From assembly GCA_036272935.1 (NCBI GenBank), contig DATAXP010000062.1, positions 1-14,761 of the forward strand: a DNA stretch of 14,761 bases. The letters are read 5' to 3'. Each line of letters starts with the position of its first letter. Within the stretch, counting starts at the first letter, position 1. Source of the stretch: DATAXP01 sp036272935 (lineage in GTDB: Bacteria; Planctomycetota; Planctomycetia; Pirellulales; PNKZ01). The notes beneath the pieces were generated by a model. That model did not search any database. It was not told the origin of the DNA and saw only the letters and a list, made by a program, of their open reading frames with translations. The translations under genes and the position numbers were made by a program. Positions 1-7,616 of the stretch are shown here, one piece after another.

Positions 1-1
1 A

Positions 2-334
2 GCGATCGCTGGACGAACGAAGGATATCGGCGTGCTGCGGATCATTGGTTACCGTCGCGGCCAGATTCTGGTGTCGTTCCTGCTCGAATCGCTGCTGATC
101 GCGGTGGTCGGCGGAATGATCGGCGCGGTGCTCGGATACCAGGCCGACGGCTTGACCGCGACCAGCATCATCTCCAGCGGCCAAGGTGGCGGGAAATTCG
201 TTGTGCTGCGGCTTGTCGTCGATTACGACATCCTGGCGACCGCCGCACTGTTCACGCTCGTGATGGGTGGACTGGGCGGTCTGGTTCCGGCACTGTCGGC
301 GATGCGGCTGGAGCCACTGGAATCGCTTCGCTAG
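2..334 (+). CDS. ABC transporter permease, FtsX/MacB family (C-terminal fragment)
   Basis: The reading frame is open from the left edge, so only the last ~110 residues are seen and the true start lies outside the window. It begins with a charged RTKDIGVLRIIG motif followed by RGQIL. This is the cytoplasmic coupling segment typical of FtsX-domain permeases, which usually read R-x-x-E/D-I-G-x-L-R-A-I-G. Two hydrophobic segments follow, near LVSFLLESLLIAVVGGMIGA and ATAALFTLVMGGLGGLVPAL. The chain ends in a family-typical A-M-R-L-x-P-x-x-x-L-R tail. In this family such proteins pair with a LolD/MacB-type ATPase and act on lipoproteins, peptides or efflux through a mechanotransmission cycle. The partner ATPase would be expected upstream, off the window. 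The substrate cannot be told from this piece. Confidence 0.85.
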   Translation, partial: AIAGRTKDIGVLRIIGYRRGQILVSFLLESLLIAVVGGMIGAVLGYQADGLTATSIISSGQGGGKFVVLRLVVDYDILATAALFTLVMGGLGGLVPALSAMRLEPLESLR

Positions 335-354
335 GTCCACGCTGCTGAACCGCT

Positions 355-1044
355 ATGGAACCAAAACAAATTGTGGTCACCGGCGTCAGTCGCGGTTTGG
401 GTCGTGCGATGGCCAAGGGCTTCATCGCGGCAGGCCACACGGTTCATGGGTGCGCACGCGACGCCGCGGCCATCGAGGTGCTCGGCCGCGAGCACTCGGC
501 AGCAAACACATTCACGGTCGTCGACGTAACGCGAGATGATCAGGTGCAGGCCTGGGCCGACAAGGTACTCGGCAATGCTGGACCGCCTGACTTGCTCGTG
601 AACAATGCGGCGATCATCAACCGCAACGCGCCGCTGTGGGAACTAACGGCCGAGGAAATCGCGGCGATCCTTGCCGTGAACGTCGGGGGCGTGGCGAATG
701 TCATCCGCCATTTCGTGCCAGCGATGGTCGAGCGCCGACGCGGCGTGATCGTGAACTTCAGTTCCGGCTGGGGGCGATCGGTGTCGGCCGAGGTGGCGCC
801 TTACTGTGCCACGAAGTTCGCCATCGAAGGACTGACGAAGGCGCTGGCCGAGGAACTGCCCAAGGGCATGGCCGCCGTGCCGCTCAACCCTGGCATCATC
901 GACACCGATATGCTCCAAAGCACGTTCGGCTCTTCGGCGAGCTCGTATCCGAGCTCGGAGGAATGGGCTCAGCATGCCGTGCCGTTCATTTTGGCGCTGG
1001 GACCGGCAGACAACGGCCAATCGCTATCGGTCGAGGAAGAGTAG
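355..1044 (+). CDS. SDR family oxidoreductase
   Basis: This is a 229-residue classical short-chain dehydrogenase with a single Rossmann domain. The cofactor motif TGVSRGLG is at residues 9-16, NNAA at 83-86, the catalytic serine at S136/S137 (NFSSGWG), and the YxxxK pair at Y150/K154 (YCATK). The PG loop after strand 6 reads NPGIIDTDM. An Arg after the second Gly of the glycine motif hints at NADP(H), which is inference. The ATG is 20 bp after the permease stop, so the two may be cotranscribed, although no strong Shine-Dalgarno is visible. The C-terminus is short and acidic (SVEEE) and lacks the usual conserved C-terminal GG-x-x segment of FabG-like enzymes. The substrate is unknown. Confidence 0.88.
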   Translation: MEPKQIVVTGVSRGLGRAMAKGFIAAGHTVHGCARDAAAIEVLGREHSAANTFTVVDVTRDDQVQAWADKVLGNAGPPDLLVNNAAIINRNAPLWELTAEEIAAILAVNVGGVANVIRHFVPAMVERRRGVIVNFSSGWGRSVSAEVAPYCATKFAIEGLTKALAEELPKGMAAVPLNPGIIDTDMLQSTFGSSASSYPSSEEWAQHAVPFILALGPADNGQSLSVEEE

Positions 1045-1087
1045 ATTATTTGATCTTCAGATTTGAATTCAAAGCGGCCGTCATGCC

Positions 1088-1240
1088 AGTTTGTACCCAT
1101 TTATCGCGATCGGGTACCAAGTCGGCGCGCGCTGGAAGTGGGGCGAGTTTGTACCCGTTACCCCGGGGTCCAGGGTGGGGTACAAAGTCGATGGCCGACG
1201 CGGGACTTGACCCGCCGCGCCGCGCGGGAATTAGTACCCA
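1088..1240. repeat. Tandem GTACCC inverted-repeat hairpins between convergent genes
   Basis: The arm AGTTTGTACCC occurs twice (1088-1098 and 1146-1156). Each copy is followed by a near-complement, GGGTACCAAGTCG at 1112-1124 and GGGTACAAAGTCG at 1178-1190. The second pair gives a perfect 9-bp stem (TTTGTACCC/GGGTACAAA) around a GC-rich loop, and the first has one mismatch. A third half-site, TTAGTACCCA, lies at 1231-1240. The block fills the gap between the SDR stop and the HtrA stop, which are convergent. A bidirectional terminator or a REP/MITE-like palindromic repeat are both possible. No U-tract follows the stems. Confidence 0.6.
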
Positions 1241-1254
1241 CCAGCACCGGCAAG

Positions 1255-2604
1255 TTAGCGCGCCTGGGCAGCCGTGCGCTGCGACACGTTCAGGTGTCCG
1301 TACAACGTTTCGCTTCCGCGGAGAATGTAGAACTTCAGCGGATCGAGCTGCGGGAAGTCGGGGCGAGCGAGAATGTAAGTGACGTTCTCCATCGTCACTG
1401 TTTCCCAAACGTGCATGCCCACCAGCACGTCGCCGCGACGGATGCCTTGCCGGGCGGCGGGGCTGTCGGTGCGGACGTCGGTCACCGTCAGTCCGCCGCG
1501 ATAATGCGTGCGATGCTGCTGGAATTGCTTGGCCGACTGCGGCTCGAGCTTCAGGCCCAACATGTCCCACGCCGGATCGCCGTCGGTCTTGGCCAGCGCC
1601 AACTTGACGGTCATCGGTTGTTGCCGGCGCCGGACACTCACATCGACCGGTTCACCGGCCTCGCGCCCCAAAAAGGCGCGCTCGATGTCGATGGCCCGAG
1701 CGACCGGCATGCCGCCGATCGAGGTGATCACGTCGCCGGCCTGCAATCCGCTGTCGGACGCCGGGCTGGCCTCGTCGAGCGCCAGCACTTCGACATCGCC
1801 CGACTCGGTCGTGTGCGCCTGCACGCCGTGCCAGGTCCGTTCGACCCGGCGCGTGCTGAGCAGGTCGGCCGCCACGGTCAGCACTTTGTCGGTCGGAATC
1901 GCGAAGCCGATCCCCTGGGCACCGGCCCGCACGGCCACGTTGATGCCGATCATCTCGCCGTCGATATTCAGTAGCGGCCCACCCGAGTTGCCCGGGTTGA
2001 TGCTGGCGTCGGTCTGGATCAGGTCCTCGTACTGCTGTGCGTCGCTGACCTGTACGCTGCGATGCAAGGCGCTGATGATGCCGCGCGTCACGGTATGCTC
2101 GTAGCCGTAGGCGTTGCCGACGGCAATCACCGTCTCCCCGGGCATCAAGTCGCCGGATGTGCCGATCGCGATGACTTGCAGATCGTGGTCGGCGTCGATC
2201 TTGATGATGGCCAGATCGGTTGCCGGATCGCGCGATACCAGCCGGGCGACGAAGGTTTCGCGGGCCGCGGTGGTGACGATGATCTTTTTCACACCGTCGA
2301 CCACGTGGTGGTTGGTGATGATGTAGCCGCGCTCGTCGAGGATCACGCCGGTCCCCATACCGTTGACCTTGCGCTTGCCGTCGGCCGTGCGCGCATCGCG
2401 CGGATCGGTGGCGTCGACCAGTTTCTCGCCGTGAATGTTGACGATTGCCGGCCGCGCACGCTGCACCGCGGTAACGATCGGCGTGCGGCGCGTGTCGGAA
2501 ATCTCTGCCGCAGCGCGGCGGCATGGCGACACCCCGACGCCGCCTGCCAAGGCAAGTACAAGGAGCAAGCGGCGGCCCAGATCACGGGCGGAACAATGGC
2601 GCAT
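1255..2604 (-). CDS. HtrA/DegP-like trypsin-type serine protease with two PDZ domains
   Basis: This is a 449-residue secreted serine protease of the S1C (HtrA/DegP/DegQ) family, expected to act in periplasmic protein quality control. A signal peptide is visible (RR followed by LLLVLALAGGVGV), with probable cleavage near AAA-E at ~33/34. The trypsin-like domain covers ~50-250, with catalytic H100 (NHHVVDG), D130 (PATDLAI) and S207 (GNSGGPL). PDZ1 is at ~255-338 (SGLQAGDVITSIGG) and PDZ2 at ~368-440 (QGIRRGDVLVG). I chose the ATG at 2604 because the signal peptide begins there. An in-frame start at 2697 would add 31 residues with no recognisable role. No convincing promoter was seen. The gene is convergent with the SDR and divergent from the ABC ATPase pair. 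Confidence 0.93.
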   Translation of the reverse strand: MRHCSARDLGRRLLLVLALAGGVGVSPCRRAAAEISDTRRTPIVTAVQRARPAIVNIHGEKLVDATDPRDARTADGKRKVNGMGTGVILDERGYIITNHHVVDGVKKIIVTTAARETFVARLVSRDPATDLAIIKIDADHDLQVIAIGTSGDLMPGETVIAVGNAYGYEHTVTRGIISALHRSVQVSDAQQYEDLIQTDASINPGNSGGPLLNIDGEMIGINVAVRAGAQGIGFAIPTDKVLTVAADLLSTRRVERTWHGVQAHTTESGDVEVLALDEASPASDSGLQAGDVITSIGGMPVARAIDIERAFLGREAGEPVDVSVRRRQQPMTVKLALAKTDGDPAWDMLGLKLEPQSAKQFQQHRTHYRGGLTVTDVRTDSPAARQGIRRGDVLVGMHVWETVTMENVTYILARPDFPQLDPLKFYILRGSETLYGHLNVSQRTAAQAR

Positions 2605-2760
2605 GGTGGACTCGTCGTGGCCAGCCGTGTCGGAGATGTTGCGAAGCCGACCCTCGACGGGTGCTTCCAAATGATCGGAACCGCAAGCACCGAGCAACTA
2701 AATGACTAAATCGGTCCAAGCGCCAAAGGCCTTCACCGGCTAGCGCATCAACCGCAAACT

Positions 2761-2780
2761 GCGCCTAGCTTCACAGGCGC
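2761..2780. promoter_or_regulatory. Short perfect inverted repeat upstream of ABC ATPase promoter
   Basis: GCGCCT and AGGCGC form a perfect 6-bp stem around an 8-base loop. The site is ~40 bp upstream of the candidate -35 of the ATPase operon, inside the divergent htrA/ABC intergenic region. It could be an operator or a small hairpin. The role is inference only. Confidence 0.3.
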
Positions 2781-2820
2781 GGGGCACTGAAGTTGCAAGC
2801 AGCGGTAGCACGATCCGTGA

Positions 2821-2849
2821 TTGACCGTCCGCCGCGGCCTTCCTAGAAT
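2821..2849 (+). promoter_or_regulatory. Sigma70-like promoter of the ABC ATPase pair
   Basis: TTGACC (2821-2826) and TAGAAT (2844-2849) are separated by exactly 17 bp, matching the TTGACA-N17-TATAAT consensus at 5/6 and 5/6. Transcription would start near 2856, about 20 bases before the ATG at 2875. The same CCTAGAATC string recurs upstream of the pirin gene. Confidence 0.55.
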
Positions 2850-2874
2850 CCGTTGCTCAAAAACCCAGAGTTTT

Positions 2875-3963
2875 ATGGACGACTCCGCCGAACGCGACTC
2901 CGCTGACTCTGACGCTGCCACTGCGGCAATCGCCGCTCCCGACGCTGCTAGCCATCGGTCGCAGCCGCTGCTTGAGATTGTGCAGCTCAAAACTTACTTT
3001 CACACGGAACATGGCCTGGCCCGGGCGGTCGACGGTGTTTCCTTCTCGGTGCCTCGCGGCAAAACGCTAGCCGTCGTCGGCGAAAGCGGCTGCGGAAAGA
3101 CAGTCACCGCGCTCACCATCCTGCGACTGATTCCGATTCCACCCGGTGAGATCGTCGACGGGCGGATTCAGTTCGAGGGGCGCGACCTGCTGGCACTCGA
3201 TGCTGCCGAATTGCAGGAAATTCGCGGCGGCGACATCGCCATGATCTTTCAGGAGCCGGCAACCAGTCTTAACCCGGTATTTACCATCGGCAACCAGATT
3301 GCCGAGGCGATCCGCCTGCATCGCGACGTGCCCGAAGCCGAGGTCCGTGATGAAGTGCTTAAGGCCTTGTCCGAGGTGCGGATGAGCGAGCCCGAACGGC
3401 GCATCGATCAATATCCCCATGAGCTTTCCGGCGGGATGAAGCAGCGCGCCATGATCGCGATGGCTTTGTCGTGTAAACCGAAGCTGCTGATTGCCGATGA
3501 GCCGACCACCGCGCTCGACGTAACGATCCAGGCACGGATCCTCGACTTGCTGCGCAAGAGCCAGAACGAGCACGGCATGTCGATCTTGCTGATTACGCAC
3601 GACCTGGGCGTGGTGGCCGAGATGGCCGACGACGTGGTGGTGATGTACGCGGGGAAAGTTGTCGAGCGGGCCGAAGTGCGGCCGCTGTTTGCTCGTCCGC
3701 TGCATCCCTATACGCAAGGCCTGTTCAGCAGCTTGGTGCGCGTCGATCGGCACCAGGACCGCTTACAGGCAATCGAGGGTTCGGTGCCGGCTCCGACCAA
3801 CTTTCCTACAGGTTGCCGCTTCCGCGCCCGCTGCGCGCTGTACGAATCGAAAGGCAAACCCGAAAAATGCACCGAGCAGCCGCCGCTGGCTGAGATCGAG
3901 GCGGGGCACTGGTCGGCCTGCTGGTTCGCCGATGAACTCGCGAAACAGAAAGGTTCGCCATGA
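2875..3963 (+). CDS. Oligopeptide/dipeptide ABC importer ATP-binding protein (OppD/DppD-like)
   Basis: This 362-residue ATPase belongs to the peptide/nickel importer family. It energises uptake from the cytoplasmic face together with its partner encoded directly downstream. Visible motifs are Walker A GESGCGKT (69-76), Q-loop Q126, signature LSGGMKQ (184-190), Walker B LLIADEP (204-210) and H-loop H242. The C-terminal oligopeptide-type extension begins at PYTQGLF (~279). It carries four cysteines (C314, C320, C332, C349) in the pattern that holds an iron-sulfur cluster in some DppD/F homologues. That assignment is inference here. The first ~30 residues are an Asp/Ala/Ser-rich tail not needed for the fold. 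The ATG at 2875 is preferred over a TTG at 2821, which lies in the -35 box. The stop overlaps the next start by four bases. Confidence 0.93.
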   Translation: MDDSAERDSADSDAATAAIAAPDAASHRSQPLLEIVQLKTYFHTEHGLARAVDGVSFSVPRGKTLAVVGESGCGKTVTALTILRLIPIPPGEIVDGRIQFEGRDLLALDAAELQEIRGGDIAMIFQEPATSLNPVFTIGNQIAEAIRLHRDVPEAEVRDEVLKALSEVRMSEPERRIDQYPHELSGGMKQRAMIAMALSCKPKLLIADEPTTALDVTIQARILDLLRKSQNEHGMSILLITHDLGVVAEMADDVVVMYAGKVVERAEVRPLFARPLHPYTQGLFSSLVRVDRHQDRLQAIEGSVPAPTNFPTGCRFRARCALYESKGKPEKCTEQPPLAEIEAGHWSACWFADELAKQKGSP

Positions 3964-5030
3964 GCACCGGTACGTTAGCCCCGGGCGAATCGCCGGGGGC
4001 CAAAGAATCAAGCGGCGCCACAGCGCTGCTCGAAGTGCGCGATCTGGCGAAGTGGTTTCCCGTGCGCGGCGGGTTGTTCTCTCGCGTAAGGCAGCACGTG
4101 CGAGCGGTCGATGGCGTGAGTTTTAGTCTTGGCCGCGGACGCACTCTGGGGCTGGTCGGCGAGAGCGGCTGCGGTAAGACGACCGTCGGGCGCACCATCC
4201 TGCGGCTGATTTCCCCGACCGCGGGCCAGGTGCTGTTTGAAGGGCAAAGCGTGTTCGACTTGCCGCGGCGAGAGCTGCGCGCTCTGCGCCGCAAGATGCA
4301 GATCATCTTTCAGGACCCTTACGGATCGCTGAACCCGCGGATGACCGTCGGCGCGACGGTCGCCGAGCCGTTAGTGATCCATGGCGTGAAGCGCCGGCGG
4401 CATGCACGCGAACGCGTCGCTGAACTGTTGTCGCAGGTTGGATTGAATGCCGAGGCGATGAACCGCTATCCGCACGAATTCTCAGGCGGGCAGCGCCAGC
4501 GCGTCGGCATTGCCCGGGCGCTGGCATTGAACCCGGCGTTCATTGTCTGCGACGAACCGACCAGCGCGCTCGATGTTTCGATCCGTGCCCAGGTGATCAA
4601 CCTGCTTGGCGATTTGCAGCAGCAGCACGGTATCGCGTACCTGATGATCAGTCACGATCTCGGCGCGGTGCGGCACGTGAGCCACGAGGTGGCGGTGATG
4701 TACCTCGGCAAGATCGTCGAGCAGGCGCCGACCGAAGCACTGTTCGACGACCCACGTCACCCGTACACGCGCGTGCTGCTGGCGGCCATTCCGGTTCCCG
4801 ACCCGACAAAGCGGCGGCCGAAAATCGTGGCGACCGACGACGAAATTCCTTCACCGATCAACATTCCCTCGGGTTGCCCTTTCCATCCTCGCTGCCCGCT
4901 GTACGAGCTGAAGGGTAAGCCGGAGACGTGCCGCCGTGACGTTCCGCCGTTGCGGCCGATTGCCGAAGCGAACGATCATCTGGCCGCATGCCACTTCGCT
5001 GAAGAGAGCGCCGCGCTGGCATCAAGTTAG
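3960..5030 (+). CDS. Oligopeptide/dipeptide ABC importer ATP-binding protein (OppF/DppF-like)
   Basis: This is the 356-residue partner ATPase of the preceding gene. Its ATG overlaps that stop (ATGA), a layout that implies translational coupling. An AAAGG stretch lies about 9 bases upstream. Motifs are Walker A GESGCGKT (67-74), Q-loop Q118 in FQDPYGSLNPR, signature FSGGQRQ (174-180), Walker B FIVCDEP (194-200) and H232. FQDPYGSLNPR and ALDVSIRAQVINLL are characteristic of the DppF/OppF branch. The C-terminal extension also has four cysteines (C306, C312, C324, C344). No permease or solute-binding protein is present on either side in this window, so the membrane partners must be encoded elsewhere or have been separated. 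Confidence 0.93.
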   Translation: MSTGTLAPGESPGAKESSGATALLEVRDLAKWFPVRGGLFSRVRQHVRAVDGVSFSLGRGRTLGLVGESGCGKTTVGRTILRLISPTAGQVLFEGQSVFDLPRRELRALRRKMQIIFQDPYGSLNPRMTVGATVAEPLVIHGVKRRRHARERVAELLSQVGLNAEAMNRYPHEFSGGQRQRVGIARALALNPAFIVCDEPTSALDVSIRAQVINLLGDLQQQHGIAYLMISHDLGAVRHVSHEVAVMYLGKIVEQAPTEALFDDPRHPYTRVLLAAIPVPDPTKRRPKIVATDDEIPSPINIPSGCPFHPRCPLYELKGKPETCRRDVPPLRPIAEANDHLAACHFAEESAALASS

Positions 5031-5060
5031 CCGCATTTCCGCGCGGCGGACGACGCGCCC

Positions 5061-6230
5061 TTACCTTCGTTCCGGCGGAAAGACGAACTTCAGCGTTTGC
5101 AGCAGCAGGAATACCACCAAACCCGCGGCAAGCGCGAAGGGCCAGATTTGCGCTCCCGGGAAGTTCAGGTTTCCCACGGTCGTGGCGACGACCATGATCG
5201 CCAACGCCGCGAGCAGCACCAGGCAGCCGCCGGCGGCCATGATCCCTTTGAACGTGCTTTGTTCGCTGTGCTCTTCATGGTGCAAGTCGACCGTTCGGCC
5301 CCGATCAAGGCTGCGCCCGACGGCATCGGCAAGTTCCATGTCGCGGCAGGCGTCGAGCCAGGTGGCTGCGGGCGGATCGCCCTCGATGGCCGCGACGAGC
5401 TGCTCGATCGCTTCGGTTGGGCCGTTCCAGTCGAGATATTGCTGCGTGATGGTTTCACTCGCCAATTGAAGTTCCAGTTTCCAATCGTTCTGCGACGGCA
5501 TGCCGAGCACCGCCTTTCCGTCGGTGCCCAACAGCGTCAGCCGTGCCCCTGCCTGTTCGATCGCCGGCGCCACCGACCAACGTGCGAGAATGCCTGATTC
5601 TGAAGTCATTTGCACGGCAAGCGTCGACCAGCGCGCGTCGGCCGATTGTCCTGTAGCCGCCATCGCTCCTAGCTTGAAGACCTCGCCCGCCAACCGGCGC
5701 AGCACGTCGGCATCGCGCACCAACGCGCCAAGCACGGCGCGCTGCGATCGATCCACGAGGAATCGTTCCCAAACAAGCTGCTCGACGTCTCCGATTTGCG
5801 AGCGAGCGTCCTCGGCGATCAACTCGGCCAAGCGGTCGATCGCCGGATGCGCACGCTCGGGGACTCCTGGCACAAGCGGGACGCCGCTCTCCTGCCGAAA
5901 CAGATCGAGCTCGAAGTAGTCGAGCATCGAATCGACCACCGGATGGGCAACCATCAATGGCATCTCCGCCTGAAGCAAGGTTCGCAACTGATCGGTGCGC
6001 GAGCCGGCTTCCTCGGGCGTGGCGCGAGCGACGAACACCGCGTCGGCCACGCGCTCGCCAAGCACTGCTTCCCAACGATCGACGACTGTGGCCGTGGGGC
6101 ACGTGCTTTTAACATCAGCGGCCGAGATACCGCGAGCGTCGTACACCGTGGTGACACGGTGCCCTAAGCTGATTGCGGCGCGCGCCCAGGCCTTCATCTG
6201 TTCATCGAAGCCTAAAATTGCGAAGTCCAT
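5061..6230 (-). CDS. Gfo/Idh/MocA-like protein with two C-terminal membrane helices
   Basis: This 389-residue protein has an N-terminal Rossmann-like start (MDFAILGFDEQMKAWARAA) and a central Gfo/Idh/MocA-like region. Its MELADAVGRSLDRGRTVDL segment (298-316) resembles the C-terminal helix of that family. Two hydrophobic helices follow at ~330-352 and ~362-383. The usual GxGxxG is reduced to G-F-D-E-Q-M. The position of the catalytic EKP lysine reads AHP (95-97), so dehydrogenase activity is doubtful. Family assignment comes from recall of similar planctomycete proteins. The ATG at 6230 has an AGGAG about 10 bases upstream. An in-frame upstream start at 6458 would run back into the acetyltransferase gene. 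It lies 64 bp downstream of that gene on the same strand, suggesting a shared transcript. Confidence 0.72.
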   Translation of the reverse strand: MDFAILGFDEQMKAWARAAISLGHRVTTVYDARGISAADVKSTCPTATVVDRWEAVLGERVADAVFVARATPEEAGSRTDQLRTLLQAEMPLMVAHPVVDSMLDYFELDLFRQESGVPLVPGVPERAHPAIDRLAELIAEDARSQIGDVEQLVWERFLVDRSQRAVLGALVRDADVLRRLAGEVFKLGAMAATGQSADARWSTLAVQMTSESGILARWSVAPAIEQAGARLTLLGTDGKAVLGMPSQNDWKLELQLASETITQQYLDWNGPTEAIEQLVAAIEGDPPAATWLDACRDMELADAVGRSLDRGRTVDLHHEEHSEQSTFKGIMAAGGCLVLLAALAIMVVATTVGNLNFPGAQIWPFALAAGLVVFLLLQTLKFVFPPERR

Positions 6231-6294
6231 CGCCCAGGCGCTCCTGGCATGAATGCGGCGCGGAGGTTCATGGTCCGGCGAAGCGCCAGGATCG

Positions 6295-7482
6295 TCAAGC
6301 GTCGGTTTCGACGAATGCTGGCTCTTGCGGCGCACCGTGTCGGCGCGCAGTGAGGATCTGCCGCGACCAGTCGAGAAGCTTTCGCGGCTTGCGCAGCAGC
6401 GTCCAGGCTGCATGGCGCAGATGGGCGGGAAGATGGCCGCCGACGATGCGCATTTCACTCAGCGGCACGGCCTGCGCCTGCCACCCAGCCTTGTACGGCT
6501 CATCGCCGCGCATGAAATCGAAGTGCTCATAACCTGCATTGATTGCTTGCCGTAGCGACGCGATGGTTTGCATCCAGCCGGGGTTATGCAGCGCGGCTGC
6601 CGGATCGAACCCGCTCTGGTAAGCGTAGGCCACACCACCGCCGTTGAACCCATAATCGACCGCGACCGGTTCGCCGTCCAATTCGATCCAGTTCAGCCGC
6701 AGCGCACCCGCGGCCAGCAGTTGCCGGGCGACATCGGCATGGAAGGCCGCGAACCGATCGGACGCGAAGCATCCCTTATCGCCTTTGCTCTCGCGCCGCC
6801 GCTGATGCAGCCGATGCAGCACCTCGAGGCCGCACGCCAATTTGCCGGCGTCGTCGACCGTGTGCAGTTTCGCTTTGCCGGCAGCGAAGTAGCGCGATTC
6901 GAGCGTCTTGATCTTGCGGCGGCGAGGTTTCGACATTTTGGCGACCAAATCGGGCCACGATCTCGGCAACGCAATGCGCCAGGCGTTGGCCAAGTGCCGC
7001 TGGACGACCAAATGACCGAGGCGGTGCATGCTCTCGGCAAGCCAGGCACAGCCCGGATCGTCGCCAGCTACCCCTTCGAGCTTTACCAGGTCCCAATCAC
7101 GCCGCACATGGCAGCACAACCAACGGGCGATTCGCTGCGCAACGATGCGCTCGAGTCCTGGCACGGCAATGATCGACAGGTAGTCGGAACAGACCTCGCC
7201 GTCGCCGAGCAGCCGAATCGTCCGACCGGACAAGAGCGACGTTTGGACGTAAAACGGCGCGGCGCCGATGAGCGTGTCCTCGGCATCCCACACCAGCGGG
7301 ATCAACAGCGAGTCGGCGGGGCGTGCGAAGTGTCGCCACCAGCTTTCGCACCACTCCCAGCGTCGAAACGGCACTTCCCCGGCGAGACGGTTCCACGCCG
7401 TCGCGTGCTCGGTCAGCTCAGCGAACGAGCGGGCGCAGGTGATGCGCAGCGAGGTCCGAAACGATGTAGCAACGGGGGTCAT
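6295..7482 (-). CDS. GNAT-superfamily acetyltransferase, CelD/BcsL (FemAB-like) type
   Basis: This is a 395-residue protein of the Acetyltransf_6 (BioF2-like/CelD) group, linked in other bacteria to cellulose or other exopolysaccharide modification. The N-terminal half contains the typical aromatic start FRRWEWCESWWRHF (39-52) and GDGEVCSDYLSI (93-104). The C-terminal catalytic-fold half covers ~175-335. It includes a basic KPRRRKIKTLESRYF segment (185-199) and the hallmark FDFMRGDEPYKAGW (321-334), a near-invariant family signature. No signal peptide is evident, so it is likely cytoplasmic. The ATG at 7482 lacks an obvious Shine-Dalgarno. It is the first gene of the pair with the Gfo-like membrane protein. 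The acceptor molecule is unknown. Confidence 0.82.
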   Translation of the reverse strand: MTPVATSFRTSLRITCARSFAELTEHATAWNRLAGEVPFRRWEWCESWWRHFARPADSLLIPLVWDAEDTLIGAAPFYVQTSLLSGRTIRLLGDGEVCSDYLSIIAVPGLERIVAQRIARWLCCHVRRDWDLVKLEGVAGDDPGCAWLAESMHRLGHLVVQRHLANAWRIALPRSWPDLVAKMSKPRRRKIKTLESRYFAAGKAKLHTVDDAGKLACGLEVLHRLHQRRRESKGDKGCFASDRFAAFHADVARQLLAAGALRLNWIELDGEPVAVDYGFNGGGVAYAYQSGFDPAAALHNPGWMQTIASLRQAINAGYEHFDFMRGDEPYKAGWQAQAVPLSEMRIVGGHLPAHLRHAAWTLLRKPRKLLDWSRQILTARRHGAPQEPAFVETDA

Positions 7483-7517
7483 GAGACACGTGTCCGCACT
7501 CGATACAGATAACTTCT

Positions 7518-7545
7518 ATGCTAATTAGACCTTCCACCGGAACAA
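7518..7545 (-). promoter_or_regulatory. Weak candidate promoter for the acetyltransferase gene
   Basis: On the minus strand TTGTTC (7545-7540) precedes TAGCAT (7523-7518) with a 16-bp spacer, in the relatively AT-rich gap 7483-7616. Matches to the consensus are only 3/6 and 4/6. It is listed because the 134-bp gap before the gene makes an independent promoter plausible. Confidence 0.25.
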
Positions 7546-7616
7546 TCGCCGGAAAACCATTGCGACCGAAACGAAGCCAATGCTATCCTTTTTACTTTGG
7601 CGGTGCGTAACCCATT

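Noticed and set aside
1063..2709. Long plus-strand ORFs opposite HtrA
   Set aside because: They mirror the protease coding frame and have low-complexity Arg/Ala/His composition and no family motif.
5030..5047. GCCGC/GCGGC hairpin after the OppF-like gene as a terminator
   Set aside because: There are only 5 bp of stem and no T-tract; it is expected by chance at this GC content.
6568..7512. 314-residue plus-strand ORF opposite the acetyltransferase
   Set aside because: The opposite strand carries the FDFMRGDEPYKAGW signature; this ORF has no domain.
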